From Verrucomicrobiales bacterium (GTDB taxonomy: Bacteria; Verrucomicrobiota; Verrucomicrobiia; Limisphaerales; J093): DNA of 64,000 nucleotides. The translations under genes were made by a program, and so were the position numbers. The stretch lies in contig JACKPW010000017.1 of assembly GCA_024233215.1 (NCBI GenBank), forward strand, positions 1 through 64,000. The letters run 5' to 3'. Shown here one piece after another: positions 41,561 to 51,255 of this stretch. Numbering within the stretch: position 1 is the stretch's first letter; each line of letters starts with the position of its first letter. Below the pieces are notes generated by a model, which saw only the letters and a program-made list of their open reading frames with translations, was not told where the DNA came from and searched no databases.

Positions 41561-41743
41561 CAGCCGCGGACGTCGGTCCTCGCAAATCTCCAGCCCCGAA
41601 GGGGCGGCATACCTGTAGTACCGAGGCGCTCAATCCCTCCCGAGCCCCATCGGGGGCGGCGTATTCTCGAACCGAGTACCTGGGCGAGGTCGGATCACCG
41701 GCGGAGGGCTTAAATTTGCGCGGACTGACGTCCGCGGCTACCC
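41561..41743. repeat. Palindromic repeat pair plus CCCCGAAGGGG-type repeats
   Basis: An inverse copy of the CGCGGACTGACGTCCGCGGC family lies at 41561-41587 and a forward copy at 41712-41743. Between them are two copies of another hairpin repeat, CAGCCCCGAAGGGGCGGCAT (41591-41610) and GAGCCCCATCGGGGGCGGCG (41642-41661). The forward copy abuts the stop of the downstream-reading gene at 41745. No gene is apparent in 41473-41744. Confidence 0.75.
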
Positions 41744-41744
41744 C

Positions 41745-42710
41745 CTATGGAGTGTCCCCAAGCGGTGGCAGCACGACCTCCGCCACGACAATGGAATTGC
41801 CGTCCCACGTACGACGCCGGGCGGCGCCGAAGAACAAGCGGAGTTTGCCGGCATCCTCGAGCAGGAACGGAGTGACCTGGCCATACCGGTCGAGGTCGCC
41901 ACCGCTGAGCGGAAGCAACCGCCCGCGGCCTTGCCACGACAGGCCAACCGTGCTGCTCGCCCAACGGACGCCTGAGCCGGATTCGATCACCATGATCAAC
42001 GGATCGCCCAAGCGCACGACATCGATCGCGCCTGCGCCTTCGTGAAAGACCGGTTCGGATCGGCGTAGCCAGGTCAGGCCATCGATGGATTCCGCGTAAC
42101 CGACGGCGCGGCCTTCGCGTTTCACCACCCCGGCCAACGCATTCGCCGCCGCCGCTTCGGTCGTCGGTTGCCCGTCATACCACATCCGAAACCGGCCGTT
42201 CTCAAAGAGCACTGAGGGGCGCCCAACCTTCCACGAATCCCACACCGCTCCCTCGCCCTTGGGCAACACCACCCCGCGCTTCTCCCAATGCAACCCGTCA
42301 GCGGAGGTGGCGAGGGCGATCTCATCCAGTTCCGCGGTTTGGGCCACGGTGTAGAACATCCACCAGAGCGAACCGACCCGCACCACAGACGGATCGTTGA
42401 CATGATTCGCGGTGCCGCAATCCACCCCCACGCCGCGCTTTTCCCAATGCCGCCCATCGGTCGAATCGGCCCGGTGAATCCGGTCGTGTCCGTCGTGGCC
42501 CTGCCCGCCGTACCACATGATCCAGCCGTTGCCGTCCTCATCGCGATGGACGTCGGGCGCGTAGACATTCCCCTGGCCATGCGGCGCCAGTTCAGTTTCC
42601 GACTCGCCCTTCAGCAGAAGTTGCGGGGAATCGGCAGCCAACGAAACCGTAGCGCCGATCAGGCCGGCAACCGCGAGCGCTCCAACGGCGCTCCTCCCAC
42701 CAAGCCGCAT
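41745..42710 (-). CDS. Secreted five-bladed beta-propeller glycosidase-like protein
   Basis: 321 residues from ATG 42710 (MRLGGRSAVGALAVAGLIG), signal peptide ending SLAADS. Repeated W(x)M(W/F)Y(x)G motifs (GWIMWYGGQG, LWWMFYTVAQ, RFRMWYDGQ, LRLFFGAARR) with intervening DG-HWEKRG turns point to the five-bladed propeller of GH32/43/68/117/130-type families. Acidic residues lie at expected sites (YAPDVHRDEDG, VNDPSVVRVG) but I cannot assign the family. It is flanked on both sides by palindromic repeat pairs and lies in the saccharide region. Confidence 0.7.
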   Translation of the reverse strand: MRLGGRSAVGALAVAGLIGATVSLAADSPQLLLKGESETELAPHGQGNVYAPDVHRDEDGNGWIMWYGGQGHDGHDRIHRADSTDGRHWEKRGVGVDCGTANHVNDPSVVRVGSLWWMFYTVAQTAELDEIALATSADGLHWEKRGVVLPKGEGAVWDSWKVGRPSVLFENGRFRMWYDGQPTTEAAAANALAGVVKREGRAVGYAESIDGLTWLRRSEPVFHEGAGAIDVVRLGDPLIMVIESGSGVRWASSTVGLSWQGRGRLLPLSGGDLDRYGQVTPFLLEDAGKLRLFFGAARRRTWDGNSIVVAEVVLPPLGDTP

Positions 42711-42722
42711 CAATCCAAACCG

Positions 42723-42879
42723 CCGTAGTCGCCGACGTGAGTCGGCGCAAATTGGGTAGGCGACCAAACCGGTTGCGACTCGCTCGGGATGCTCTGCCGG
42801 ACGGTGAGCGGCGGCGAAAACCCGGCAAGACGCCGCTCCGCCTCCGGATTCGAGCGCGGACTGACGTCCGCGGCTACGC
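42723..42879. repeat. Palindromic repeat pair (second doublet)
   Basis: Inverse copy at 42723-42756, which on the minus strand reads TTTGCGCCGACTCACGTCGG onward, and forward copy at 42852-42879 (GCGCGGACTGACGTCCGCGG). Between them is a further stem GAGCGGCG...CGCCGCTC (about 42808-42840). The pair sits just upstream of the start at 42710. Confidence 0.75.
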
Positions 42880-42921
42880 TCCGTTGGATTCGCACCGGTG
42901 GTTCGGGAACCGCTCATGGCC

Positions 42922-45900
42922 TTAGCGGGTCGGCTCACTCAAGTGCACAAACATCCCCTTCTTGTTCCCCACAATCACATCCGGCCGACCGTCGCCGTTG
43001 AGATCGGCGGTGGATACTTGCGTGCCCACGCCACTGTCGTCGTCGATCAGGTGCGGAGTGAAGCTCACGCCATTGCTGTCGCGGCGCAGTTCCAGCCAGA
43101 ATACCGTGGCGGGCGCATCCGGTTCCTTGTCACCGGTCGGGCCGTGGGCCCAGAACCGCTTGCCAGTGAGAATGTCCTTCAAGCCGTCGCCGTTCATGTC
43201 GACGAGTTCGAGGGCGTGCATCTGGCTGGGCCGAAAGTCCGGCGTGCTGACATCCGGTGTCGGTGAGAAGATCACGTGTTGTTCCCAATCGATTTCCCCG
43301 CCGGACCGCCGGACCTGCCGCCACCAGACGAGGCCATACAAATGGCAATGCCAGGCGGTGATGACATCCGCGAGGCCGTCGCCATCGACGTCGTTGACGA
43401 GCATCTGCGCCGCATCCGTGGCAAAGCGGAACGGATGAAAAATCCACGGCTTGCCGGGTTGCGGATCGGCAGGTTGCTCCCACCAGCCAATCGACTCCAG
43501 CACGTCGTTGCGCCCATCGCCGCTCAGATCGCCGAAACCGACGCCGTGGGTAAACCGCTGGTAACGCTCCTCCTTCGTGGAGACGCCGTGAAACCTCCAC
43601 GGTTCATCGGGTTGGTCGGGATCGGGCCCCGCGTAACCCAGTTGGCCGTCGATGCAGAACAGCAGTTCGGGTCGGCCGTCGCCGGTGAGATCGCCCCAGA
43701 CGGGAGATTCGTTGCCGATGTTCTGGTGCGCCAGATGCGGTTCCCAATGCCCGTCCTTGCCCGCCGGGTTCGCATACCAGTAGCCCTCGGCGCCCGGGAA
43801 CGGCACGCAGAGAATGTCCGGCCATTCGTCGCCGTTGAAGTTGCCGGTGAACGTCAGGAAGTTGTCCGAGTAACCGTTCGGATCGAAGGCCTTTGCCGGG
43901 CGGTATTCGTGGCGCTCCTTGAAGTCCGGTCCGGCGAACCAGAACGGGCCGGCCACGACGTCCAACTTCCCGTCGCGGTTGATGTCGGCCGCCGTCGCAC
44001 CCTCGGCGTAGAACTTGTCCGAGAGTGTCAGCGTCCGATACGCGTCCTGCGGCGGCAGCTTTGCCGGCACCGCGACCACCTCCTGCACGGGCGGAGCCTT
44101 GGCCTGGCTCACGGGTGGCGCGTCGGTCTGGGACTTCACCTGCAGCCCCGGGATCGGTTGGCCGTCGGTTCCCACAATGCGCGCACAGGCGGACCAACCG
44201 CCGCCGCCCTGGGTGACTTTCATGAGCAACTCGTTGTCGCCCGCGCGAAGCTTGATCGGCGCCATGTCCTGATCCACGACCTGGCCGCGGTCGATGTTGT
44301 TGCTGTGAACGACCGCGCCGTTCAGCCAGACCTTGAGCCCGTCGTCGCTGCCCATCAGCAGCAACGCGTCGGTGGCCCCGGGCGCCGTGATCACCGCCTT
44401 GAGATAGGCCACGCAATTGTCCTGCCCCGGGAAGAACGCGGCCAGGGGGACCGAGTCCCCGACCGGCCCGGCATACCACTTCACCTCGGCGCCCGGCTTT
44501 TCGGGGCCGAACGCGATGTTGAAGACCGTAAGCGCCCCGACGGCTCCGGTCTGGCGATACGGCCCGCACACGAGCCAGTCGCGAATGAACGGTCCCCCGG
44601 CCGCGGGTTTGAGGCGCAGGGCCCAGGCGCGCTGGACGATTGCGGGAACCTCCGTCTTCGCGAGCACCATGCCAGCCGCGGCATTGGCCAGGGCGGGTTC
44701 GTCTTTCGCCATCGGTTCCACGATGCCGAGAACGGCGAGCGCCGCCTCATTCACCAACTCCGGTTCGCCCAGGTACCCCAACGCCAGGTCCATCGCGTCG
44801 CGCGTCGGGACTTGTCCCAACTGGCCCAGGGCCAGTTTCTTCTCCGCCGGATCGCCCGCCAACTGCAAGGCGCGGCGGATCAGCTTGAACCGCGCGGGCA
44901 GTTCCTCGCGCAACCCGGCCGTCGTGATGGCCCCGCGCAACGCAAGCGCGCGCAGGGAGGGCTCGGTGGCAGCCTGGGCCACCGACAACAGATACGCCGA
45001 CGGCGTCGCATCGGGCCATTGGGTCAGCACGCGCACGGCCTCCTTCGCCGCCTCGACATTGGCACCCCGGGCCAGCGTGGTCAGCGTTGTCAAGGCGTCC
45101 GGCGTGGCCAGATCGACCAGGACCGGCAGCACCCGGCATTGCTGTTCAAGGGGCATTTGCGTCAGCAAGGAATTGACCTCGCGCGTGGTCTGCGCCTTGT
45201 CGGGGCTGGCCTGACAGACGGCGTAAAGGGCCTGGAGCACGGCGTCGCGGTCACCTTCCGGGACCGTTGAGGCGGCCAGCTTGATGAGCGGATTCAGGGT
45301 GCCCGGAACCGCCAGCAACGTCAGCGAATCGAGGGCCGCCAGCCGGACCATTGCCGGACCCACCTGCGCGTATTGGAGCAGCACTCCGGCAACGGACGAA
45401 TCACCGCGTCGACCCAGCGCCCGCAGCAGTTCAGCCCGCTCCGCCGGTTGCCCATCCTTCAGTCCGGCGATCAGCGCAGCACCCACCCCGTTGCCCTGGA
45501 TGCGTGCCAGGGCATCGCGGGCGACCGCTCTTTCCGCGTCCTCCCCATTCGCCGCGGCACGGGTCAGGGCGGGAATGCTCGTCACGGTCCCCAGATCCGC
45601 CAACGCCTGCCACGCCCGTACGCGAACCTCCACATACGGACTTTGCGAAGCCTGGAGCGCGGTCGGAGCCGTGTCGCCCCCGAGCGCCAGCCGGGCATCG
45701 AGGACCGCCAGTTGAGCCAGCGGAGGGAGTTGCGACCATTGCTTGAGGAGGGCTCCGATGACTTGCGCATCCTTCAGGTCGCGCACCAGGCCCAAAGCAG
45801 CCGCCTGCAGCCTGCGGTCCGTTTCTTTGAGGGCGTCCGCGAGGAGGTCGGCACGTTGATCATCCGCCGCCACCACGCCGCGCCAGGCGGCCAGCCGCAC

Positions 45901-46512
45901 GGGAGCCGGCGTGGTGGGCTCGAGCAGTTCCCGGTAGATGGCGGCAGCTCCGGGTCCGTCGCCGGCCAGCCGTCGCTGTTCGGCACATTGGAGCAACGCC
46001 TCCCCGATGAAAGGCAGCACCGCGGAAGCGGCTCCTGGGGCGGCGGATTCGAGGGCCTTGATCGCCGTGTTCCCGCCGATCCGCCCGAGAGCCCTGGCCG
46101 TGGCAATGGCAATGGTCTCGTTCGCGTTCGACAACAACGGCACCAGTGCCGGCACGGCCGCGTCATCCCGTCGCCAGCCCAGCGAATCGATGATCCCGGC
46201 CTTCAGCAGGCCGGAGGTGCTTCCCAGCGCATCGCGCAGGGCGTCTCCCGCCGCGGGAAAGGCCATGCCTTCGAGCGCGTAGCGGGCGGCCTGACCGAGC
46301 CGGTCCTCGCCGAGAAGCTTCGCCAACGCCGGCACCGAGGCCGCCGTGCCGTAGATGCGCAACTGCTGGCAGGCGGCCGCTTTCTCCGGCACGCCCGCGT
46401 TCGATTGCAGCACGGCAATGAGCTGGCTTTCGTCCGCAGCCTGGAGGCTCCACGACGCGAACAGCACCGCGACCAGGCCCGCCAGGAGGGATTTCAGAAA
46501 GGGGTTCTTCAT
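42922..46512 (-). CDS. Large secreted HEAT-repeat / jelly-roll / FG-GAP propeller protein
   Basis: 1196 residues, ATG 46512, signal peptide ending WSLQAADE. Residues about 25-630 are alpha-helical HEAT-type repeats (VPALAKLLGEDRLGQAARYA, AVPALVPLLSNANETIAIA). About 640-800 is a beta-sandwich like GH2/PA14-type sugar-binding folds (LMGSDDGLKVWLNGAVVHSN, AGDNELLMKVTQGGGGW). About 860-1196 is an FG-GAP/VCBS propeller with Ca-binding repeats such as DINRDGKLDVV, DLTGDGRPELL, DVDGDGLADVI and DLNGDGRPDVIVG. It has no catalytic motif. A polysaccharide-binding or scaffold role beside GH106 and the oxidoreductases is inferred. Confidence 0.8.
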   Translation of the reverse strand: MKNPFLKSLLAGLVAVLFASWSLQAADESQLIAVLQSNAGVPEKAAACQQLRIYGTAASVPALAKLLGEDRLGQAARYALEGMAFPAAGDALRDALGSTSGLLKAGIIDSLGWRRDDAAVPALVPLLSNANETIAIATARALGRIGGNTAIKALESAAPGAASAVLPFIGEALLQCAEQRRLAGDGPGAAAIYRELLEPTTPAPVRLAAWRGVVAADDQRADLLADALKETDRRLQAAALGLVRDLKDAQVIGALLKQWSQLPPLAQLAVLDARLALGGDTAPTALQASQSPYVEVRVRAWQALADLGTVTSIPALTRAAANGEDAERAVARDALARIQGNGVGAALIAGLKDGQPAERAELLRALGRRGDSSVAGVLLQYAQVGPAMVRLAALDSLTLLAVPGTLNPLIKLAASTVPEGDRDAVLQALYAVCQASPDKAQTTREVNSLLTQMPLEQQCRVLPVLVDLATPDALTTLTTLARGANVEAAKEAVRVLTQWPDATPSAYLLSVAQAATEPSLRALALRGAITTAGLREELPARFKLIRRALQLAGDPAEKKLALGQLGQVPTRDAMDLALGYLGEPELVNEAALAVLGIVEPMAKDEPALANAAAGMVLAKTEVPAIVQRAWALRLKPAAGGPFIRDWLVCGPYRQTGAVGALTVFNIAFGPEKPGAEVKWYAGPVGDSVPLAAFFPGQDNCVAYLKAVITAPGATDALLLMGSDDGLKVWLNGAVVHSNNIDRGQVVDQDMAPIKLRAGDNELLMKVTQGGGGWSACARIVGTDGQPIPGLQVKSQTDAPPVSQAKAPPVQEVVAVPAKLPPQDAYRTLTLSDKFYAEGATAADINRDGKLDVVAGPFWFAGPDFKERHEYRPAKAFDPNGYSDNFLTFTGNFNGDEWPDILCVPFPGAEGYWYANPAGKDGHWEPHLAHQNIGNESPVWGDLTGDGRPELLFCIDGQLGYAGPDPDQPDEPWRFHGVSTKEERYQRFTHGVGFGDLSGDGRNDVLESIGWWEQPADPQPGKPWIFHPFRFATDAAQMLVNDVDGDGLADVITAWHCHLYGLVWWRQVRRSGGEIDWEQHVIFSPTPDVSTPDFRPSQMHALELVDMNGDGLKDILTGKRFWAHGPTGDKEPDAPATVFWLELRRDSNGVSFTPHLIDDDSGVGTQVSTADLNGDGRPDVIVGNKKGMFVHLSEPTR

Positions 46513-46561
46513 GAGCTTTTGGGAATCAGAGCATTGAGGCTTTGACGACGCGACGGCTGGT

Positions 46562-47962
46562 TCACAGAAACCACGGCGGACGCGGTGTGTACGACAGCAG
46601 GCGGTTGGCGGTCTCGTCGCCGGGGAACTCCAGCTTCACCGGATCCCAGCGCACGTTCCGCTGCAGGCCCATCGCGATGCCGCCGATGAGAATGGCGTTG
46701 ATCGTGTAGGCTGCCACGGTCGGATCGCAGATGGTGGGGCGTCGCGTGCGGATGCATTCCAGGAAGTTCCCGGAATGGCTGTCCGCGTGATAAACGCGTT
46801 CATCGCCAGGGAGCAGGGGCTTCTTCAGGATGCCATCCGGATACGACACGATGTTCCCCCGATCCACGGCAATGCGCCCCTCGGTCCCGACGAAACAGGC
46901 CCCGCCCTCGCCGCCCACGGGTTCGTTCGGATAGCCGGTGGAATGGACCACCACGCCGTTGGTGTAGTGGTAATGGACATTCCCGTCCTCGGGCCGGCCC
47001 GCAGCGCCGCCGGGATGAGCGGCGGAACCGCCCTGGACGCGGGCGGGTTCGTATTCCACCTCGATGGGCGCGGTCAGATCGGGGTTCACCGTCCACTGGA
47101 TGATGTCGTAATGGTGCGGGCTCCAGTTCGTGTCGCCGACGAGCAAACCGGACAAGGTGTGCCCCGCCTCACCGCCGAACGGCCGCCACGGCAACGGGCC
47201 CAACCACATGTCCCAGTCGAACCCCGCGGGCACCGGCACGGAGTGGTCGGACGTCCAGGTGGTGGGAAAGAACGCACCCGGCTGGCGGTAGGCATAGACC
47301 TCCTTGAGCTGGCCGATGCGGCCGTTGCGGATGAGTTCGCACGCCTGACGGAACTTGCCACCGTATTCGGAGCGCTGCTGAGTGCCGGCCTGGTAGATGC
47401 GACCGAAACGCCGTGCGGTTTCGACGATGGTTTGCGATTGCCGCACGGTAATGGCGACCGGCTTTTCGCAATAGACGTCCTTCCCGGCGCGCATCGCGCG
47501 GATGGCCATCGGCGCCGCCCAATGATAGGGCAACGCGCAGAGAACGGCATCGATGTCCGCGCGGTCCAGCACCTCGCGGAAATCGTTGTAGTCCCTCACG
47601 CCGTTGTAGTCGGGCTGGCTGAACCGCTGGGCATACATCGCGTTGCAGCGCTCCCGCGCGCTGGTGCGGCGTTCGCGGCGGACATCACAGACGGCAAGCA
47701 CCTGAACATCGGCCCGGGCCACGTACCCGCCGGGCACGTACGTCCACGCGCCGCCGAGCAGGTGTCCGGTCCCCTGCCCGCCCAGACCGATGAATCCCAT
47801 GTTGATCCGTTCGCTTGGCGGGACGGTGCCATCGGCCCCGATGGCGGAGGCGGGAATCAGCGTTGGCAGGGTGAGCGCAGCCGAAGCCAGGCCGGCCCGC
47901 TTGAGGAAGGATCGACGGGACGTGCCGTTTGCGGGGGTCGCGGGAGAAGGGACAGGTTTCAT
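46562..47962 (-). CDS. Tat-exported Gfo/Idh/MocA family oxidoreductase
   Basis: 466 residues from ATG 47962; an upstream in-frame start would extend it by 28 residues before the Tat signal. Twin-arginine motif SRRSFLKRAG with ASAALTLPTLIPASAIGA. Rossmann motif GFIGLGGQGTGH; conserved Lys in YCEKPVAITV; LPYHW before it. The C-terminal domain has GDTNWSPHHYDIIQWT with His residues at the usual active-site region. It is the second exported member of this family in the cluster and only distantly similar to 40114-41472, so probably acts on a different sugar. It lies 80 bp after the GH106 gene. Confidence 0.88.
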   Translation of the reverse strand: MKPVPSPATPANGTSRRSFLKRAGLASAALTLPTLIPASAIGADGTVPPSERINMGFIGLGGQGTGHLLGGAWTYVPGGYVARADVQVLAVCDVRRERRTSARERCNAMYAQRFSQPDYNGVRDYNDFREVLDRADIDAVLCALPYHWAAPMAIRAMRAGKDVYCEKPVAITVRQSQTIVETARRFGRIYQAGTQQRSEYGGKFRQACELIRNGRIGQLKEVYAYRQPGAFFPTTWTSDHSVPVPAGFDWDMWLGPLPWRPFGGEAGHTLSGLLVGDTNWSPHHYDIIQWTVNPDLTAPIEVEYEPARVQGGSAAHPGGAAGRPEDGNVHYHYTNGVVVHSTGYPNEPVGGEGGACFVGTEGRIAVDRGNIVSYPDGILKKPLLPGDERVYHADSHSGNFLECIRTRRPTICDPTVAAYTINAILIGGIAMGLQRNVRWDPVKLEFPGDETANRLLSYTPRPPWFL

Positions 47963-48042
47963 GATCAAGCCACAGTCGTGTTCCACGGAAAATGCGGTGG
48001 CCACGGTAGCCGGTGCGGGGACGAGAGAGCAAGAACGCGTCT

Positions 48043-51000
48043 TCACCCAGCCTGTGTGGGCGCCACGTGGATGCGCGCATCGTCCTCGAACCGCAACCGA
48101 AGCGGCCCCAGCAGACCGGACGGGGATGGGCTCACATCGCGCCAGCGTTTGCCACCGACCGGCCCGCCAATGTTGGTATGCGTCTTGCGCTGCGCCTCGG
48201 GCAGGGTGTCATCGAGTCGGAGACGGTTGAGCCACGTGTTGGCCACCTCGATCACCAGCGAGTTTTCACCGGCACGAATGCTCTCCGTCACATCAAGGAC
48301 GTGCGGGGCAAAGCTCGAGAGCCCCAGATCCCGCCCGTTCAAATGGACCCGGGCGACCTCGCGCACCTCGCCCAGGTCGAGCATCACCCGCCCCTCCCCG
48401 CGAAGCCGCTCCGCCGGCAGATCGAACTGTCTGGCATAGCGCGCGCTCCCGGAGAAGGCGCGCGTCGCGGCATTGGTGGATTCCGTCCAACTTTGCAGCG
48501 TCGCGAACTCCTGATGCACCGGCACATCCCACCCCCACGGAAACCGCACTTCCCACGGACCGGTAATCTCGATGGGCTCCGGGTCTGGCCGGACCCTCAC
48601 CCGCCGCTCGGTTCCATCAGCAAAGGCCAGCGTGTATTCGCCGGGTTGTGCCGCGCGAAAACGGACGCTGCCGTCGGGTTCGATGGTTGCGTCGAAGCCT
48701 GCGCAGCCGGCAGTCCCGCGGGGAAACCATCGCTGCCCCTGCCGGCTCACCCGCGTGATTTGCGGCCCTGTCTCCGGACCCCTGGGGAACACCACGAAGA
48801 TCGAACCGTGTCCTTCGAAATGCAGGGGCACCCGCGTGCCCTGCTCGGTCCCGACAAAGGCCGCCAACGGCTTCATGGTTCCGTCCACGGGATCCCATGC
48901 CTCCGGCCGGGCTCCGCGAGCGCGGAAGTCCGCCTCGAAACTCAGCGCGTTCGTGCCGATGTTCCGCAGGAAGTAGATCTCCCCGCGGTCGGTGCGACGA
49001 TGAATAAAGTCGAGCTGGTTCTCGGCCGCTTCCGGCCAAACGGCAAGATCGGGTCCGAGCCCCATGGCCACCAGCAACTCAAGCTCGGGGTGTCCGGCAA
49101 CAACGCGGCCCTGGCCAACGACTCGATCCACCGACCGGTTCCCCGGCTCCTTGCCCCACAAGCGCACGGCAATCTCCCCAAGTTCCGCCTCCTGTTGACG
49201 GTAGTCGGCGAGGCCGTAAGTGCGCTTGGGTCGGGGACCGAGAATCGTCGCCCCCGCGTGAACCAGCGTTTCGACATGGCGTGCCACCGGCAGTTCCATT
49301 CGGTCATCGTCCGGAGGCAGCACCAGCAAGGCGTAGCTCATTCCGGACGGCAGCACGATACGACCCGATTCATCCACCCTGGCAGTCAACAGAACCTCGG
49401 TGTTGAGGTCGTCGTAGTCATGGCCGAAGCCCAGGCCCGGCCGGCGGTGTTTCGGTTTGCCGAAGTTCGGCACCTCGCTGCCCCGGTAGTACGCCACGTC
49501 TGCAACGAACCAACCCTGCATCAGCAGCGCGCTGCAGCGGGCCAGATACGCGTGCAGCTGTTGGGACAGGTTCCACCACGGGAGATTCGTGTTCATGTGG
49601 GTGCCCGCCTGGTACGTCCAACCCGGCACCCCGGCTTCCGGCAGGTTGTGGGTCATGGTGTGATAGACCACACGGGTCATGCCCTCGCAAAACGCCCGGT
49701 CGGCCAGCGGCTTGAAATCAGCCGGCCCTTCGCTCCAGTGAATGGTGCTGGTAAAGGCCTCCATCTCGACGATGCGATGCCCGTAAATGTGGGCCGCACT
49801 GGCGATCGGCTTCACCACTTGGAGTTCCTCGAAACCCTCCGGGGTGAGCTGGTTCGTCCGGCCGTTCCAGAACTCACCCCGCATCACATCCACCGCCCCC
49901 AGCGCCTGCAGATCCTCGGTGGGCACATCGTGCAGCGGCGCGCCGGGACCCCCGGATTCCGAACACAGCACCAGCCCTCGCTCGCGACAAAGCCGGCTGG
50001 CCTCGCGGTAGAGGTGGTTCACAAACAAATCCGATACCGTCCGCCGGTAGTCATGCAGGAACCGCCCGGTGACATCGGCGTTCTCCACTTCGACCCCAAA
50101 CAACGCCGGCAGGAATGGCTCGATGCGATAGCCATGCTGTTTGGCAAACGCCTCCTGAAATCCGGGCGTCCAGATCACATCCGCATTCGCCTCGTAACTG
50201 GCGAGGTAGAGACGTTCCAACGCCGTGTCGCGCAGCGGCCCAACCCGGGCCTCCAGCCGGTTCATCACGGTGGCGAAGTGGTGTCGCGTCGCCGCCTTGC
50301 TGAAGTGGTCCATCGTCAGGCCCTGCGAACCGTCGCTCGGGAGCCAGAGCTGCTGGCCGAAGTTGGCAAGCACGGTCCGGAGGATCAGCCAACGTCCCTC
50401 GGGCAGGTCGCAAACCAGCCGGCCCCCGGCCTCCACCTGATCGCCGAGCACGCGCACCTGCCGCGGATCGACAATGCGCCCCGTGGCGTCCAGCGGACAC
50501 GCCAGCACGGCGACTTCCCGGTGAAAGCGCGGTTCTCCGCTGTCGTCCCTCGGTACCTGCAATGGATAGGTCCCATACGGCTTCTTGAAGGAGTCCGGCA
50601 GTTCGGGAAACGGCAGCACGCGGTCGTAGTGCTGCGGCCCGGTCACTTCCTCCCGCCACGCCACGAGGTTCATCGATGCGAACTCCGGCGGTGTCCAGGT
50701 GCCGCCGGCGTTCCAACTGCTGGAGACGATCAGCCCCAGCTTCAGCCCCAATCGCTTCGCCTGCTCCAGCGCATACGCGATGCCGTCCACCTGTTCCACG
50801 CTCAGGAATCCCGGGCCCGGCGGAATGACATGGTCGCGATCCCGGATGCCCAGGTCGAAGATGTCGACGCCCCCCAACCCCTTCGCTTTGAACTCCTCCA
50901 GTTCGGTGCGAAGGGTGGCATAATCGAAGTTGCCATGAGGCCAGACCCAGTAACCACGCGGTTTCGCCTCCTCGGGCGGATGGAGGAACACTTCGCGGAG

Positions 51001-51174
51001 GGTGGCCAACGGGTCATCCGTTGGCGGGGCGTCGGAGGCTGCGACAGCGCCAGGCAAGCCAACGATCACGAACAGGCCAAGCAGAGGCAGCATCGCCAGA
51101 CGCGGAAGGAGCTTCGCCGCAGGAACGGCGGTTTGGCAGATCGGGATCCTGAATCGCACGCCAGCCGGGTTCAT
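48043..51174 (-). CDS. GH106 alpha-L-rhamnosidase
   Basis: 1043 residues from ATG 51174, preceded by a GTG option at 51186; hydrophobic signal region LPLLGLFVIVGLPGAVAAS. The GH106 pattern is clear: a start with GYWVWPHGNFD and KAKGLGGVDIFDLGI, a middle with LCSESGGPGAPLHDVP, DVMRGEFWNGRTNQ, SAAHIYGHRIVEMEAFTS and DFKPLADRAFCEGMTRVVYHT, and C-terminal beta-sandwich domains (VMLDLGEVREVARVHLNGRDLG). Family members release terminal alpha-L-rhamnose from pectic rhamnogalacturonans and other polysaccharides with inversion. It lies 81 bp downstream of the sugar porter and 80 bp before an oxidoreductase. Confidence 0.88.
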   Translation of the reverse strand: MNPAGVRFRIPICQTAVPAAKLLPRLAMLPLLGLFVIVGLPGAVAASDAPPTDDPLATLREVFLHPPEEAKPRGYWVWPHGNFDYATLRTELEEFKAKGLGGVDIFDLGIRDRDHVIPPGPGFLSVEQVDGIAYALEQAKRLGLKLGLIVSSSWNAGGTWTPPEFASMNLVAWREEVTGPQHYDRVLPFPELPDSFKKPYGTYPLQVPRDDSGEPRFHREVAVLACPLDATGRIVDPRQVRVLGDQVEAGGRLVCDLPEGRWLILRTVLANFGQQLWLPSDGSQGLTMDHFSKAATRHHFATVMNRLEARVGPLRDTALERLYLASYEANADVIWTPGFQEAFAKQHGYRIEPFLPALFGVEVENADVTGRFLHDYRRTVSDLFVNHLYREASRLCRERGLVLCSESGGPGAPLHDVPTEDLQALGAVDVMRGEFWNGRTNQLTPEGFEELQVVKPIASAAHIYGHRIVEMEAFTSTIHWSEGPADFKPLADRAFCEGMTRVVYHTMTHNLPEAGVPGWTYQAGTHMNTNLPWWNLSQQLHAYLARCSALLMQGWFVADVAYYRGSEVPNFGKPKHRRPGLGFGHDYDDLNTEVLLTARVDESGRIVLPSGMSYALLVLPPDDDRMELPVARHVETLVHAGATILGPRPKRTYGLADYRQQEAELGEIAVRLWGKEPGNRSVDRVVGQGRVVAGHPELELLVAMGLGPDLAVWPEAAENQLDFIHRRTDRGEIYFLRNIGTNALSFEADFRARGARPEAWDPVDGTMKPLAAFVGTEQGTRVPLHFEGHGSIFVVFPRGPETGPQITRVSRQGQRWFPRGTAGCAGFDATIEPDGSVRFRAAQPGEYTLAFADGTERRVRVRPDPEPIEITGPWEVRFPWGWDVPVHQEFATLQSWTESTNAATRAFSGSARYARQFDLPAERLRGEGRVMLDLGEVREVARVHLNGRDLGLSSFAPHVLDVTESIRAGENSLVIEVANTWLNRLRLDDTLPEAQRKTHTNIGGPVGGKRWRDVSPSPSGLLGPLRLRFEDDARIHVAPTQAG

Positions 51175-51255
51175 CGGCCCGCTCACTACGGGAAAGCGGG
51201 TGCCGGGGCAAGCCCCGAACGGGTCCGGGAAGGGCGCGCGCCCCGGCTCTTCCGC

